Positions 51,629-61,795 are shown, counted from the first letter of the stretch. The stretch is DNA of 64,000 nucleotides from Denitratisoma sp. DHT3 (GCF_007833355.1 NZ_CP020914.1:1598047-1662046); one strand, 5' to 3'. Notes: generated from the sequence alone by a model not told the origin. A program made the numbers and translations.

Positions 51629-52798
51629 TCAGGAGAGACCGGCCACCAGGTCCGAATAGATGTCGTCTACCGACTCCAGGCCCACCGCGATGCGGATCAG
51701 TCCTTCGCCGATGCCCGCCGCCGCTCGGGCCTCCGGCGAAATGCGGCCATGGGTGGTCGAGGCCGGATGGGTGATCGTGGTCTTCACGTCGCCCAGGTTG
51801 GCGGTCACCGACAGCATCCGGCAGCCGTCCACCACGCGCCAGGCCTCGGCCCGCGCACCCTTCACTTCGAACGACACGATCGCGCCGCCGGCCTTCTGCT
51901 GGCGCATCGCCAACTCATGCTGGGGATGCGACGCGAGCCCCGGGTAGAACACCCGTGCCACACCGGGATGGGCCTCCAGGCGGCGCGCAAGTTCCAGCGC
52001 GCTGGCCGACTGGGCCTTCATCCGCAGGTTCAGCGTTTCCAGACCCTTGAGGATGACCCAGGCGTTGAAGGGTGAAAGCGAGGGGCCGGCGGTGCGCAGG
52101 AACTTGAACACCTCCTCCATTTCGGCCTTGCGGCCGCAGACCGCGCCGCCGATCACCCGCCCCTGGCCGTCCAGGTACTTGGTGGCGGAATGGATCACGA
52201 TATCGGCGCCCAAATCCAGCGGACGTTGCAATGCCGGCGTGCAGAAGCAGTTGTCGACCGCCAGCAGCACCCCCTTGTCGTGCGCCACCGCGGCCAGGGC
52301 AGCGATATCGACCACCTCGGTCAGGGGATTGGAGGGGGTCTCGGCAAAGATCAGGCGGGTATTCGGACGAATCGCGGCCCGGTAGGCCTCGATGTCGGTG
52401 GCCGGCACATAGCGGGTCTCGACGCCGAAACGGGCGAGGATGTTGTCGAACAGCTGACGGGTCGCGCCGAATATGCCCTGGGAGGAAACGATATGGTCGC
52501 CGGCCTTGAGCAGCCCCATCGTGGTGGCCATGATCGCGGCCATGCCGCTGGCGGTGGCGATGCAGGCCTCGGCCCCCTCCAGAGCGGCCAGGCGGTCCTG
52601 GAACATCGTCACGGTGGGGTTGGAAAAGCGGCCATAGACATAGCCCTCCTCCGCGCCGGAAAAGCGCGCCGCGGCCTGTGCCGCGCTGTCGAAGACGAAG
52701 CTGGAGGTCAGATACAGCGCCTCGGTGTGTTCGTTGAACTGGCTGCGCTCCTGGCCCGCCCGGATCGCCAGGGTCTCGAGATCGTATGCGTCTTTCAC
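51629..52798 (-). CDS. metZ: O-succinylhomoserine sulfhydrylase
   Basis: 389 aa of the Cys/Met metabolism PLP family. The start LETLAIRAGQERSQFNEHTE and YLTSSFVF are typical of MetZ. The PLP lysine is in HSATKYLDGQGRVIGG, with NPTVTMFQDRLAALEGAE and PSNPLTEVVDI. It makes homocysteine from O-succinylhomoserine and sulfide, the direct sulfhydrylation route to methionine. It follows purF by 7 bp in the cvpA-purF-metZ order, which is well known from Pseudomonas and betaproteobacteria and supports MetZ over MetB. Confidence 0.92.
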   Translation of the reverse strand: MKDAYDLETLAIRAGQERSQFNEHTEALYLTSSFVFDSAAQAAARFSGAEEGYVYGRFSNPTVTMFQDRLAALEGAEACIATASGMAAIMATTMGLLKAGDHIVSSQGIFGATRQLFDNILARFGVETRYVPATDIEAYRAAIRPNTRLIFAETPSNPLTEVVDIAALAAVAHDKGVLLAVDNCFCTPALQRPLDLGADIVIHSATKYLDGQGRVIGGAVCGRKAEMEEVFKFLRTAGPSLSPFNAWVILKGLETLNLRMKAQSASALELARRLEAHPGVARVFYPGLASHPQHELAMRQQKAGGAIVSFEVKGARAEAWRVVDGCRMLSVTANLGDVKTTITHPASTTHGRISPEARAAAGIGEGLIRIAVGLESVDDIYSDLVAGLS

Positions 52799-52805
52799 GG
52801 TGGTA

Positions 52806-54329
52806 TCAGTCCGATTGCACGAGATTCAGGTCGAGTTGATTGCCTTCGCCGTCATCGTCGCTCTTGCCGATTTTTTCCCGGGCCGCCTCGATACCCTCCA
52901 GATAGGCATCGGAGATGTCGCCCGTCACGTACTGGCCATCGAAGCAGGAGGTCTCGAAATGGGCCAGGGCCGGATTGAGCTCCCGCACCGCGGCCTTCAG
53001 TGCATCGATGTCCTGGTAGATCAGGCCGTCGGCGCCGATTTCGCGGCAGATTTCCTCGTCGCTGCGGAAGGAGGCGATCAACTCGCTCCGGGTCGGCATG
53101 TCGATGCCATAGACGTTGGCGTAGCGCACCGGCGGCGAGGCCGAGGCGAAATACACCCGCCTGGCGCCGGCATCGCGGGCCATCTGGATGATCTCCTTGC
53201 TGGTGGTGCCGCGCACGATGGAATCGTCCACCAGCATCACGCTCTTGCCGCGGAACTCCTGGGCGATGGCGTTGAGCTTCTGCCGCACGGATTTCTTGCG
53301 GCCAGCCTGGCCGGGCATGATGAAGGTGCGGCCGATATAGCGGTTCTTGACGAAGCCCTCGCGATAGGGGAGATCCAGGCGGCGGGCCAGTTCCATGGCT
53401 GCCGGACGGGAAGAATCGGGGATCGGGATCACCGCGTCGATTTCCAGATGGGGCATGGTGTGGCGGATCTTGTCGGCCAGGAACTCCCCCATCTTGACCC
53501 GGGTTTCGTAGACCGAAACGCCGTCCATCAGCGAATCAGGGCGCGCCAGATAGACGTACTCGAACATGCACGGCGCATGGACGGTCTTTTCCGCGCACTG
53601 CCGGCTGACGAAATGGCCCTGGGTGTCGATCAGGATCGCCTCTCCCGGCTCCACGTCGCGCAGCACCCTGAAACCCAGCGTGTCGATCGCCACGCTCTCC
53701 GAAGCCACCAGATACTCGGGGCCATGCGCGGTATCGTTGCGACCGATGATCAGGGGACGAATACCGTAGGGATCGCGGAAGGCCAGCAGCCCGTAGCCGG
53801 CGATCATGGCGACGACCGCATAGGCGCCCTTGATGCGCCGCTGGACCCCTTTCACGGCCTGGAAAATGGTTTCCGGATCGACTTGGTAGCGGTTCTGCGA
53901 CGCCACCTGCAACTCGTGCGCCAGCACATTGAGCAGCACCTCCGAATCGGAGTTGGTGTTCATGTGGCGCAGGTCCTGGAGGAACATGTCCTGCTTCAGC
54001 TGCTCGGCATTGGTCAGGTTGCCGTTATGGGCCAGCATCAGCCCAAAGGGTGAATTGACGTAGAAGGGCTGTGATTCCGCGGCGCTGTAGGCGGAACCGG
54101 CGGTCGGGTAGCGGCAGTGGCCGATGCCCCAGTTGCCGATCAGATTGCGCATGTTGCGGGTGCGGAACACGTCGCGCACCAGGCCCGGTCCCTTGTGCAT
54201 GTGGAAACGCCCGCCTTCGGCGGTGGCGATGCCCGCCGCGTCCTGGCCGCGATGCTGCAAGACCTGCAGGCCATCGTACAGCAACTGATTGACCGGCATG
54301 GTTGCCACCACCCCAATAATGCCGCACAT
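52806..54329 (-). CDS. purF: Amidophosphoribosyltransferase
   Basis: 507 aa. Cys at position 2 (MCGIIGVVA) is the N-terminal nucleophile after Met removal. The glutaminase domain shows LQHRGQDAAGIAT and GHCRYPTAGSA, and the phosphoribosyltransferase domain shows the PRPP loop in VMLVDDSIVRGTTSKEII. First committed step of purine synthesis. It sits 14 bp after cvpA, the classic cvpA-purF pair. Confidence 0.97.
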   Translation of the reverse strand: MCGIIGVVATMPVNQLLYDGLQVLQHRGQDAAGIATAEGGRFHMHKGPGLVRDVFRTRNMRNLIGNWGIGHCRYPTAGSAYSAAESQPFYVNSPFGLMLAHNGNLTNAEQLKQDMFLQDLRHMNTNSDSEVLLNVLAHELQVASQNRYQVDPETIFQAVKGVQRRIKGAYAVVAMIAGYGLLAFRDPYGIRPLIIGRNDTAHGPEYLVASESVAIDTLGFRVLRDVEPGEAILIDTQGHFVSRQCAEKTVHAPCMFEYVYLARPDSLMDGVSVYETRVKMGEFLADKIRHTMPHLEIDAVIPIPDSSRPAAMELARRLDLPYREGFVKNRYIGRTFIMPGQAGRKKSVRQKLNAIAQEFRGKSVMLVDDSIVRGTTSKEIIQMARDAGARRVYFASASPPVRYANVYGIDMPTRSELIASFRSDEEICREIGADGLIYQDIDALKAAVRELNPALAHFETSCFDGQYVTGDISDAYLEGIEAAREKIGKSDDDGEGNQLDLNLVQSD

Positions 54330-54343
54330 ACCGTCCTCTACTC

Positions 54344-54832
54344 TCAGTAATGAATTCGTTTTGCCAACTCAAGCGGCAGCCAGGGCCTGGATGCCAGCAC
54401 GGCGACCTCCAGCGGCGGCGCCAAGACGGCCTGCCGCCACCATGGTTGCCGGGGCATGGCGGTCAGCCCTCCCAGCAGGACACCGACCAGCACCACCAAC
54501 ACGCCCCGGGCGACGCCGAATGCCGCGCCCAGGATTCGATCCGCGAAACCCAGGCCCACGGCATGCAACAGCTCACGCAAGGCCAAGCGCAGCATCGCCA
54601 GCACCAGCAGCACCGACACGAACACGACGGCAAACCCCGCGACATAGCGCAGACTCGGATCGGCAACGTAGCTGGTCAGAACGTCCGCAACCGCGCCGGC
54701 TCCGGCCCGTGCCGCAAAAAAAGCCACGACCCATGCAACCAGCGACAGCAATTCGCTGACGACGCCGCGCCACAGTCCCAACAATACCGAGGCCGCGACG
54801 ACGACCAGAACGACATAATCAAAAGCGGTCAC
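54344..54832 (-). CDS. cvpA: CvpA-family membrane protein
   Basis: 162 aa from a GTG at 54832 that shares a base with the dedD stop. Four hydrophobic segments: TAFDYVVLVVVAASVLLGLW, GVVSELLSLVAWVVAFFAA, LRYVAGFAVVFVSVLLVLAM, and ILGAAFGVARGVLVVLVGVL. The Arg-Gly in GLWRG and GRGVxR-like ARGV positions are usual for CvpA. It was named for colicin V production in E. coli and is also linked to bile-acid/envelope stress tolerance; the molecular role is unknown. It lies directly upstream of purF as in E. coli. Confidence 0.9.
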   Translation of the reverse strand: MTAFDYVVLVVVAASVLLGLWRGVVSELLSLVAWVVAFFAARAGAGAVADVLTSYVADPSLRYVAGFAVVFVSVLLVLAMLRLALRELLHAVGLGFADRILGAAFGVARGVLVVLVGVLLGGLTAMPRQPWWRQAVLAPPLEVAVLASRPWLPLELAKRIHY

Positions 54833-55551
54833 TATTTCTGCGCGATCGGACCATCGACACCGACAATGCGAATCTTGCGCAGCGATTTCTCGGCGGCCTC
54901 GCGGGAATTGAACGGCCCCGCGCGGACCCGGGTGCGCACCCCCTGGGGCGATTCGAACTTCTCCGTATAGGCCGGAACGCCCACTTCCTTCAGCTTGGAG
55001 AGCAGCAGCTTGACGTTGCCCGCCGACTGATAAGCGCCCAGTTGCACCACCCACTGACCGCTCGACTTGCCTTCCAGGGCGGCAGTCGCCTTCGCCTCCT
55101 CGACCTTCCTGTCGACGGCTTTCTCGGTGGGTTTGTCTAAAGACTTGCCCGCTTTGACTGGCGCGGATTCAGTGATTTTTTCCACGGGTTTAAGGGGCGG
55201 CGACGCAGCCGGCATGTCCTTGACGTTCGCTGCGGTCCCATCGGCGCGAGGCGCCGCGACCGGGGGCTCATCGCTTGCCGTCTCTGCGTTGCCGGCAGAT
55301 ATGTGCGGCGACGCAGCCGGGGCCGCGGGCGCCGGCCGGGCGGCCAGCGCGGCGCGGCCGCTCTGAGAGGGAATCAGGATTTCAGGAGTGTCCTGCGTCC
55401 CTGCTCCGGAGCGGACTCCGGGGCTCTGCTCCATGGTCAGGGACAGCACCACCACTCCGAACAGGGCGAGCGCGGCGGCCCCCACCAGGCGGCGGCGGGC
55501 ACGCTTCTTCAAGTCGATGTCGGCGTCGGCAGATGCGTCGTTATTGGCCAT
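54832..55551 (-). CDS. dedD: SPOR-domain cell division protein (DedD-like)
   Basis: 239 aa. A short cytosolic N-terminus (DIDLKKRARRRLVGAAALAL) leads to one transmembrane helix, then a long Ala/Pro/Lys-rich periplasmic linker (~60-160). The C-terminal SPOR domain has GQWVVQLGAYQSAGNVKLLL, GVPAYTEKFESPQGVRTRVR and GPFNSREAAEKSLRKI. SPOR domains bind denuded septal peptidoglycan and bring proteins to the division site. The order folC-dedD-cvpA-purF is conserved in gamma- and betaproteobacteria. Confidence 0.88.
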   Translation of the reverse strand: MANNDASADADIDLKKRARRRLVGAAALALFGVVVLSLTMEQSPGVRSGAGTQDTPEILIPSQSGRAALAARPAPAAPAASPHISAGNAETASDEPPVAAPRADGTAANVKDMPAASPPLKPVEKITESAPVKAGKSLDKPTEKAVDRKVEEAKATAALEGKSSGQWVVQLGAYQSAGNVKLLLSKLKEVGVPAYTEKFESPQGVRTRVRAGPFNSREAAEKSLRKIRIVGVDGPIAQK

Positions 55552-55554
55552 GAC

Positions 55555-56823
55555 TCAGAGAACATCGCGTTTGAGGGTACGCAGCACGTCCGCTACGGTA
55601 AGGAACGATCCGAAGGCGACGATTCTATCATTTTCACCTGCCTGCTCGAGCGCATGAGACATGGCGGCGCCGGGCGTCGGGAAGGCCGGCAGCGGCCCGG
55701 CCACGCCGGCTGCCGTCAAGGCCTGGATCAACTCCTCGGCGCTGGCGGCGCGCGGCCCCTCCAGGGAGCAGGGCAGCCAGCGCGTGATGCGATTCCGCAA
55801 CGGCTCGATGACCGCCGCGATGTCCTTGTCGTGCAGCATGCCGAAAACGCCCCAGGTTTCCGGGTGGAAAGCCATGTCGCCCAGATTTCCCGCCAGCACC
55901 CGGGCCGCCTGCGGATTGTGCGCCACGTCGAGGACGATGGTGGGCCGGCCCGGCAACACCTGGAAGCGCCCGGTCAATTCCACCTCGGCCAGGCCGCGCC
56001 GGATGTCCTGCATCGCCACCGGCAGTGCTTCGCGCAAGGCATCCAGGCAGGCCAGCGCCACGCTGGCGTTACCCAGCTGATTGGCGCCGCGCAGGGCTGG
56101 GTGGGCCAGGCCGCTGCGCTTGCCGGCGCGGCCCCAGTATTGCCATTGCTGTTCCTGGCGCCGATAGCCGAAATCCCGGCCGATCAGTTGTAGATCCGCC
56201 CCCAGTGCGGCGCCATGCTCCAGCAGCGACCGCGGCGGCTCGGGGTCGCCACAGACCGCCGCCCGGCCCGGCCGAAAAATGCCGGCCTTCTCGAAACCGA
56301 TGGCTTCCCGGGTGTCGCCCAGATACACCATGTGATCGAGATCGACGGTGGTGACGATCGCGCAGTCCGGTTCGTAGATATTGACCGCGTCGAGGCGTCC
56401 GCCCAGGCCCACTTCCAGGATCACCGCATCCAGCCGGGCGGCGGCGAACACTTCCCAGGCCGCCAGGGTGCCGAATTCGAAATAGGTCAGCGGCGTGTCG
56501 CCCCGCGCCGCGTCCACCCGCGCGAAAGCCTCGCACAGCGGTGCGTCGGCCACGGGCCGGGCATCGATGCGCACCCGCTCGTTGTAGCGCAGGAAGTGGG
56601 GGGACGTGTAAAGGCCGACCCGATAGCCGGCGCACAACAGGATGCGTTCCAGCATGGCGCAGGTGGAGCCCTTGCCGTTGGTTCCCCCGACCAGGATCAC
56701 CGGACAGGACTGGGACTGCCCCAGGGCCGCCTTCACCGACCGCACGCGGTCGAGACCGAGGGCGATGGTCTGACCGTGCTGGCGCTCGATATGTGCCAGC
56801 CAGTCGTCCAGCGTCCGATGCAT
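55555..56823 (-). CDS. folC: Bifunctional folylpolyglutamate/dihydrofolate synthase
   Basis: 422 aa, Mur ligase fold. The P-loop GGTNGKGSTCAMLE, TSPHFLRYNERVRI, YFEFGTLAAWEVF, EVGLGGRLDAVN and TTVDLDHMVYLGDT are standard FolC blocks. It joins glutamate to dihydropteroate and extends folate glutamates. Its ATG overlaps the accD stop by one base (TGATG), indicating coupling. Confidence 0.96.
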   Translation of the reverse strand: MHRTLDDWLAHIERQHGQTIALGLDRVRSVKAALGQSQSCPVILVGGTNGKGSTCAMLERILLCAGYRVGLYTSPHFLRYNERVRIDARPVADAPLCEAFARVDAARGDTPLTYFEFGTLAAWEVFAAARLDAVILEVGLGGRLDAVNIYEPDCAIVTTVDLDHMVYLGDTREAIGFEKAGIFRPGRAAVCGDPEPPRSLLEHGAALGADLQLIGRDFGYRRQEQQWQYWGRAGKRSGLAHPALRGANQLGNASVALACLDALREALPVAMQDIRRGLAEVELTGRFQVLPGRPTIVLDVAHNPQAARVLAGNLGDMAFHPETWGVFGMLHDKDIAAVIEPLRNRITRWLPCSLEGPRAASAEELIQALTAAGVAGPLPAFPTPGAAMSHALEQAGENDRIVAFGSFLTVADVLRTLKRDVL

Positions 56824-57689
56824 CAGGCGGCGGCGGGCTGGCGCTGGAGCAGGCTGATCAGCGAAACCAGGCGGTCGCGCAATTCGCGGCGATCGACGAT
56901 CATGTCGAGGGCGCCTTTTTCCAGCAGGAACTCGGCGCGCTGGAATCCCTCGGGCAGGATCTGCCGCACCGTCTGTTCGATCACCCGCGGACCGGCGAAG
57001 CCGATCAGGGCGCCCGGCTCGGCGATCACCACGTCCCCCATGAAGGCGAAGGAGGCGGAGACGCCGCCCATGGTGGGATCGGTCAGCACGGTGATGAAAG
57101 GCAACTGGTGATGGGCCAGCTGGGTCACGGCCGCCGTGGTCTTGGCCATCTGCATCAGGGAGAACAGCCCCTCCTGCATCCGCGCGCCGCCCGAGGCGGT
57201 GATGCAGACGAAGGCCGCCTGCTGCTCGATCGCGGCCTTGACGCCGCGCACGAAACGCTCGCCCAGCACCGACCCCATGGAACCGCCGAGGAACTCGAAC
57301 TCGAAGCAGGCCACCACCACCGGCAGGCTCTTGATCGCGCCCTGCATCACGACCATGGAGTCGGTCTCGCCGGTGTCATCCACCGCCGCCGCCAGCCGGT
57401 CGGGATAGCGCTTGCTGTCCTTGAATTTGAGGGAATCCACCGGCAGCACCTCGCTGCCGATCTCGAAGCGGCCCTCCGGGTCCAGCAACTGATCCAGCCG
57501 GGCACGAGCCCGCACCCGGTGATGGAAGCCGCACTTGGGGCAGACGCTCTGGTTGCTTTCGAGATCGGTGCTGTAGAGCACCGCCTCGCACGCCGGACAC
57601 TTGCACCACAGACCCTCTGGGATGGCCTTGCGCGAGCTTTCCGAATTGCGCTTGATTTTCGGCGGCAGCAGCTTCTGAAGCCAGCTCAT
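56823..57689 (-). CDS. accD: Acetyl-CoA carboxylase carboxyltransferase beta subunit
   Basis: 288 aa from ATG 57689, overlapping the trpA stop (ATGA). The N-terminal zinc ribbon has [13 protein letters not shown] and CPKCGFHHR. The carboxyltransferase crotonase-fold core shows [34 protein letters not shown] and [18 protein letters not shown], and [16 protein letters not shown]. With AccA it transfers the carboxyl group to acetyl-CoA for fatty acid synthesis. The trpF-(trpBA)-accD-folC order is conserved. Confidence 0.97.
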   Translation of the reverse strand: MSWLQKLLPPKIKRNSESSRKAIPEGLWCKCPACEAVLYSTDLESNQSVCPKCGFHHRVRARARLDQLLDPEGRFEIGSEVLPVDSLKFKDSKRYPDRLAAAVDDTGETDSMVVMQGAIKSLPVVVACFEFEFLGGSMGSVLGERFVRGVKAAIEQQAAFVCITASGGARMQEGLFSLMQMAKTTAAVTQLAHHQLPFITVLTDPTMGGVSASFAFMGDVVIAEPGALIGFAGPRVIEQTVRQILPEGFQRAEFLLEKGALDMIVDRRELRDRLVSLISLLQRQPAAA

Positions 57690-58498
57690 GAGGTTGCTTC
57701 CTTCTTGTCCATGGCATCCCGGATGCCTTGTAGAAATGCCTCGACACGGGCCGGTGCCTGGTCGCGGGGCGCTTGTTCGATTTCCTCGATGATGCGGCTG
57801 CCGATCACCACGGCGTCGGCCACGGTGGCGATGCGCGCCGCGCTGGCGCCGTCGCGGATGCCGAAGCCCACGCCGACGGGCATACCCACGTGCCGGCGGA
57901 TTTCGGGGATCCGCGCCGCCACGGCGTCCAGGTCGAGATGACCGGCGCCGGTGACGCCCTTGATGGAGACGTAATAGATGTAGCCGCTTCCCGCCACGGC
58001 CACCTCGGCGCAGCGCGCGTCGGAGGAAGTGGGCGCCAGGAGGAAGATCGGATCCAGCCCGGCGGCCTTCAGGCGCTGCGTGAATTCGCCGCATTCCTCC
58101 GGCGGATAGTCCACCACCAGCACGCCGTCGACTCCCGCCTCCCGCGCGTCCTCGACGAAGGCATCGGCGCCGTAGGCCTCGATCGGATTGGCATAGCCCA
58201 TCAACACCACCGGCGTGCGCTCGTCGCCCTTGCGGAACTCCCGCACCATGCCCAGCACGACACGCAGCGACACCCCGTAGGAGAGCGCCACTTCGGAGGC
58301 GCGCTGAACGGTGGGACCGTCCGCCATGGGATCGGAGAACGGCACGCCCAGTTCGATGATGTCGGCGCCCCCCGCGACCAGTGCCTGCATCAGCGGCAGG
58401 GTCCGGCCGGGCTCGGGGAATCCGGCGGTGATGAAGGGGATCAGAGCCTTGCGGCCCGCGCCGTCGAGGCGTTCAAAAGTGGCTTGGATTCGGGACAT
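57686..58498 (-). CDS. trpA: Tryptophan synthase alpha subunit
   Basis: 270 aa. The catalytic Glu is in [16 protein letters not shown] with the paired Asp in [18 protein letters not shown] sequence, followed by [14 protein letters not shown] and [13 protein letters not shown], and the phosphate-binding VGVGFGIRD. It cleaves indole-3-glycerol phosphate and channels indole to TrpB. It overlaps accD by four bases. An 82-bp gap with a REP-like element separates it from trpB, where most relatives have a tight junction. Confidence 0.97.
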   Translation of the reverse strand: MSRIQATFERLDGAGRKALIPFITAGFPEPGRTLPLMQALVAGGADIIELGVPFSDPMADGPTVQRASEVALSYGVSLRVVLGMVREFRKGDERTPVVLMGYANPIEAYGADAFVEDAREAGVDGVLVVDYPPEECGEFTQRLKAAGLDPIFLLAPTSSDARCAEVAVAGSGYIYYVSIKGVTGAGHLDLDAVAARIPEIRRHVGMPVGVGFGIRDGASAARIATVADAVVIGSRIIEEIEQAPRDQAPARVEAFLQGIRDAMDKKEATS

Positions 58499-58530
58499 TC
58501 AGGCCTCCCGCCGGGCCATCCCAAGGGGAG

Positions 58531-58570
58531 CCTGAGCCCCCTCGGAGGACAGCGAACGAAGTGAGCGTGG
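58531..58570 (-). repeat. REP-like palindromic element, diverged copy 3
   Basis: On the minus strand, CGCTCACTTCGTTCGCT is followed by a CTCCGAGGGGGCTC GC hairpin. This has the same two-part layout as 13651-13699 and 19411-19455, in the opposite order relative to the plus strand. It separates trpB from trpA inside the operon, where it may stabilise the upstream mRNA end. Confidence 0.4.
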
Positions 58571-58580
58571 GGATTTCATT

Positions 58581-59792
58581 TCAAAATTGGATGCCGGACT
58601 TCTCGGCGACGGTATGCATGTCCTTGTCGCCACGGCCGGAAAGATTGACCAGCAATACCTTGTCGCGGGGCAGGGTCGGCGCCAGCCTGGCGGCATGGGC
58701 GATGGCATGGGAGGACTCCAGGGCCGGGATGATGCCCTCGATCCGGCACAGGTCATGGAAGGCCTGGAGCGCCTCGTCGTCGGTGATGGTTGCGTATTCG
58801 GCGCGGCCGCTGTCCTTCAGCCAGGCGTGCTCGGGGCCGACGCCCGGATAGTCGAGACCGGCCGAGACCGAGTGCGTCTCGATGATCTGGCCGTTCTTGT
58901 CCTGCAACAGGTAGGTGCGGTTGCCATGCAGCACGCCGGGCCGGCCGGCGGTCAGGGAGGCCGAATGCTTGCCGCTTGCCAGGCCGAGGCCGGCTGCCTC
59001 GACGCCGATCAGGCGCACGTCCGCCAGCGGAATGTAGGGATGGAAGATGCCCATCGCGTTGGAGCCGCCGCCGACGCAGGCGATCACCGCATCGGGCTGG
59101 CGCCCGGCCAGTTCCGGCATCTGCTGCCTGCATTCGTCGCCGATCACCGCCTGGAAGTCGCGCACCATCATCGGATAGGGATGGGGGCCGGCGACGGTGC
59201 CGATGATGTAGAAGGTGTTGGCGACGTTGGTCACCCAGTCGCGCATCGCCTCGTTCAAGGCGTCCTTGAGCGTCTTGGAGCCGGACTCCACCGGCACCAC
59301 CGTGGCGCCCAGGAGCTTCATGCGATAGACGTTGGCGGCCTGGCGCTTGACGTCCTCGCTGCCCATGTACACCACGCATTCCATGCCGTAGCGGGCCGCC
59401 ACCGTGGCGGTGGCCACGCCGTGCTGGCCGGCGCCGGTCTCGGCGATCACCCGCGGCTTGCCCATGCGCCGTGCCAGCAGCGCCTGGCCGATGCAGTTGT
59501 TCACCTTGTGGGCGCCGGTATGGTTGAGGTCCTCGCGCTTCAGGTAGATCTGGGCGCCCCCCAGCAGCTCGGACCAGCGTTTGGCGTGGTAGATCGGGCT
59601 GGGGCGGCCGACGTAGTGCTTGAGTTCGTATTCGAACTCGGCGCGGAAGGTCGGATCGGCCTGGGCGGCGGCATAGGCGTCGCGCAACTCGGCCAGGGCG
59701 GGAATCAGCGTCTCGGCGACGAAGACGCCGCCGTAAGGACCGAAATGGCCGCGCGCGTCGGGAAATTGGTACGAGTTTTCAGGCATCTGCAT
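58581..59792 (-). CDS. trpB: Tryptophan synthase beta subunit
   Basis: 403 aa from ATG 59792; a second ATG two codons later (59786, MPENSYQF) is equally plausible. The PLP lysine is in [14 protein letters not shown], the catalytic Glu region in [16 protein letters not shown], and the phosphate loop in [27 protein letters not shown] completes the family pattern. It condenses indole with serine. Its start overlaps the trpF stop. Confidence 0.97.
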   Translation of the reverse strand: MQMPENSYQFPDARGHFGPYGGVFVAETLIPALAELRDAYAAAQADPTFRAEFEYELKHYVGRPSPIYHAKRWSELLGGAQIYLKREDLNHTGAHKVNNCIGQALLARRMGKPRVIAETGAGQHGVATATVAARYGMECVVYMGSEDVKRQAANVYRMKLLGATVVPVESGSKTLKDALNEAMRDWVTNVANTFYIIGTVAGPHPYPMMVRDFQAVIGDECRQQMPELAGRQPDAVIACVGGGSNAMGIFHPYIPLADVRLIGVEAAGLGLASGKHSASLTAGRPGVLHGNRTYLLQDKNGQIIETHSVSAGLDYPGVGPEHAWLKDSGRAEYATITDDEALQAFHDLCRIEGIIPALESSHAIAHAARLAPTLPRDKVLLVNLSGRGDKDMHTVAEKSGIQF

Positions 59793-60402
59793 CTTTCACG
59801 GCCGCGACGAAGGCGGCGATCCTGGCGGCATCCTTGATGCCCTTGGCCGACTCGACGCCGCTGCTCACATCCACCGCCCAGGGTCTCGAACCGCGGACCG
59901 CGGCGGCGACGTTCTCCGGCTGCAGCCCCCCGGAAAGAATCAGGGGCAAGGGCAGTTCCCGGGGAATCAGCGTCCAGTCGAAGGTTTTGCCCCCCCCTCC
60001 ATAGCCTTCGACATAGGCATCGAGCAGCAAGGCTCGGGCGGAGGGAAACGACCGGGCGAATTCTACCAGATCGAGTTCCGGCCTCACCCGCGCCACCTTG
60101 ACGAAGGGGCGGCCGAACTGGCGGCAGTAGTCGTCGTCCTCGTCGCCATGGAATTGCAGCAGATCCAGGTCGACTTCTTCCAGGATCGAGCGGACCCGGG
60201 CGGGATCCTCATTCACGAACAGGCCGACCCGGGTGACGAACGGCGGCACCCGGCGGGCCAGCGCCTGCGCCGCTGCCGGGGCCACGGCGCGCGGGCTGGG
60301 CGGATAGAACACCAGTCCGACGGCGTCGGCACCCGCCGCCACGGCGGCATCCATATCGACGGGCCGCGTCAGGCCGCAAATTTTGATCCGGGTTCTCGAC
60401 AC
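59779..60402 (-). CDS. trpF: Phosphoribosylanthranilate isomerase
   Basis: 207 aa from GTG 60402, two bases after the truA stop; the frame is open to 60540 but homology starts at [18 protein letters not shown]. The catalytic Cys is in KICGLT and the Asp in [31 protein letters not shown] and [15 protein letters not shown] follow. Third step of the tryptophan branch. TrpF, TrpB and TrpA are together here, while TrpE/G/D/C are not in the window, as usual for betaproteobacteria with a split pathway. Confidence 0.96.
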   Translation of the reverse strand: MSRTRIKICGLTRPVDMDAAVAAGADAVGLVFYPPSPRAVAPAAAQALARRVPPFVTRVGLFVNEDPARVRSILEEVDLDLLQFHGDEDDDYCRQFGRPFVKVARVRPELDLVEFARSFPSARALLLDAYVEGYGGGGKTFDWTLIPRELPLPLILSGGLQPENVAAAVRGSRPWAVDVSSGVESAKGIKDAARIAAFVAAVKDADA

Positions 60403-60404
60403 GC

Positions 60405-61199
60405 TCAGGCCAGGAATGATGGCGGGGACGCGATGATACGCCCCCCGTTGGGCAGATTCCAATCGGGCGCGTAGTCCACGCCGGTGAAGTAGAGCCCGTC
60501 CGGCATGAAGGTCGGGGCTGCGCGGGTTCGGTCGCGACACGCCAGCAGTTCGCCGATCCAGTCTGGAGGTTCCTTGGCGTAGCCCACCCAGAGCAGGGAA
60601 CCGACGATATTGCGCACCATGTGATGCAGGAAGCCGCTGGCGCGCAACTCGAACAACAGGTATTCACCCTGGCGGTGCACCCGGGCCTGATGCAGGACCT
60701 TGACCGGGGAACGGGCCTGGCACTCCGAGGCCCGGAAGGAACTGAAATCGTGCTCGCCCAGCAGCAGGCCGGCAGCCTCCGCCATGGCCTCGGCATTCAG
60801 TGGCCGGTGATACCAGCCGACGCGCCCGTGCTGCAATGCCGGGCGCACCGGATGATTGTGCAGCACATAGGCGTAGCTTCTGGCCTGGGCGGAAAAACGG
60901 GCATGGAAGTCCTCGGCGACCGGCTGCGCCCAGCGCACGGCGATCGCCGGCGGCAGATGGGTATTGACGCCGCGCACCCAGGCCTGCAGCGGGCGCTCGG
61001 CCCGGGTATCGAAATGCGCAATCTGGGCCAGCGCGTGCACCCCGGTGTCGGTCCGTCCCGCGGCATGCACACCGACCGGCTCGCCGGCGATGGTGCTCAA
61101 GGCCCGCTGCAGATGGTCCTGCACGGTCCGTCCGTGCGGCTGGGACTGCCAGCCATGGAACGCCATACCGTCATATTCGACACAGAGCGCGAATCTCAT
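60405..61199 (-). CDS. truA: tRNA pseudouridine(38-40) synthase
   Basis: 264 aa from ATG 61199, overlapping the stop of the upstream membrane-protein gene (ATGA). The catalytic Asp is in AAGRTDTGVHALAQ, with FALCVEYDGMAFHGWQSQ at the start, RSYAYVLHN, HDFSSFRASECQA and GFLHHMVRNIVGSLL. It modifies positions 38-40 of tRNA anticodon arms. The order fimV-x-truA-trpF is conserved with Pseudomonas. Confidence 0.96.
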   Translation of the reverse strand: MRFALCVEYDGMAFHGWQSQPHGRTVQDHLQRALSTIAGEPVGVHAAGRTDTGVHALAQIAHFDTRAERPLQAWVRGVNTHLPPAIAVRWAQPVAEDFHARFSAQARSYAYVLHNHPVRPALQHGRVGWYHRPLNAEAMAEAAGLLLGEHDFSSFRASECQARSPVKVLHQARVHRQGEYLLFELRASGFLHHMVRNIVGSLLWVGYAKEPPDWIGELLACRDRTRAAPTFMPDGLYFTGVDYAPDWNLPNGGRIIASPPSFLA

Positions 61200-61795
61200 C
61201 TCCACCCCTGGTAGAGCAGGCAGGCCAGCAGCCCGCCCAGAAACAATCCATCGGTCCAGCGCCAAGGACCTGTCGCCAGATGCACCGAGCCGCGGCCGCG
61301 CGAATCGTCATCCGGCCGCAATAACGCCCGCCAGCCTGGATGGCGCTTTTCCGCCACATACTCCAGTGTCAGCATCAAGCGTACCGCCATGGCGCGGCGC
61401 TGTATGCCGAGCCATCCCAAGGGGGCCAGGAGGGTATACAGCCCGGCCACGATCCGGCCATGGGACAGTCTCGACAACAGCAGCGCCAGCAAGGCGATGA
61501 TGGCCAGCAGGCGCGCGACATGCTCGACGGCCATTGCGGCGCCTTCCTGCGTGATGCCCAGGCGCCCGCCGATTCCCGGCAGAAAGACGCCGGGCGTCAT
61601 CCAGAGAAACAGCACGGCCACCGAGACCAGCAGCCAGCGTATGCGCCGCAGCATGACGCGCAGCATGGCGGCATCCGCCCACAGCGCCACGATCGACGCC
61701 AGAACGGCCATCAGCGCGATGCCGGCGGGATCGAGTCGCTGCAGCGCGAAAATCCCGGCTCCCCAGGCGAGCAGCAGGCTGGACGGATGAAACAT
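61196..61795 (-). CDS. Small polytopic membrane protein, CbiQ/EcfT-like (uncertain)
   Basis: 199 aa from ATG 61795; a longer frame runs to 61879 through a hairpin. Five or so hydrophobic segments (LLLAWGAGIFALQRL, GIALMAVLASIVALWA, LLVSVAVLFLWMTPGVFLPG, LLAIIALLALLLSRL) and a cytosolic stretch ending LSHGRIVAGLYTLLAPLGWL with MAVRLMLTLEYVAEKRH. The pattern resembles the T component of ECF transporters, but the signature Ala-Arg-Gly motifs are not clear and no ATPase or S component is nearby. It is coupled to truA by overlap. Function unproven. Confidence 0.5.
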   Translation of the reverse strand: MFHPSSLLLAWGAGIFALQRLDPAGIALMAVLASIVALWADAAMLRVMLRRIRWLLVSVAVLFLWMTPGVFLPGIGGRLGITQEGAAMAVEHVARLLAIIALLALLLSRLSHGRIVAGLYTLLAPLGWLGIQRRAMAVRLMLTLEYVAEKRHPGWRALLRPDDDSRGRGSVHLATGPWRWTDGLFLGGLLACLLYQGWR

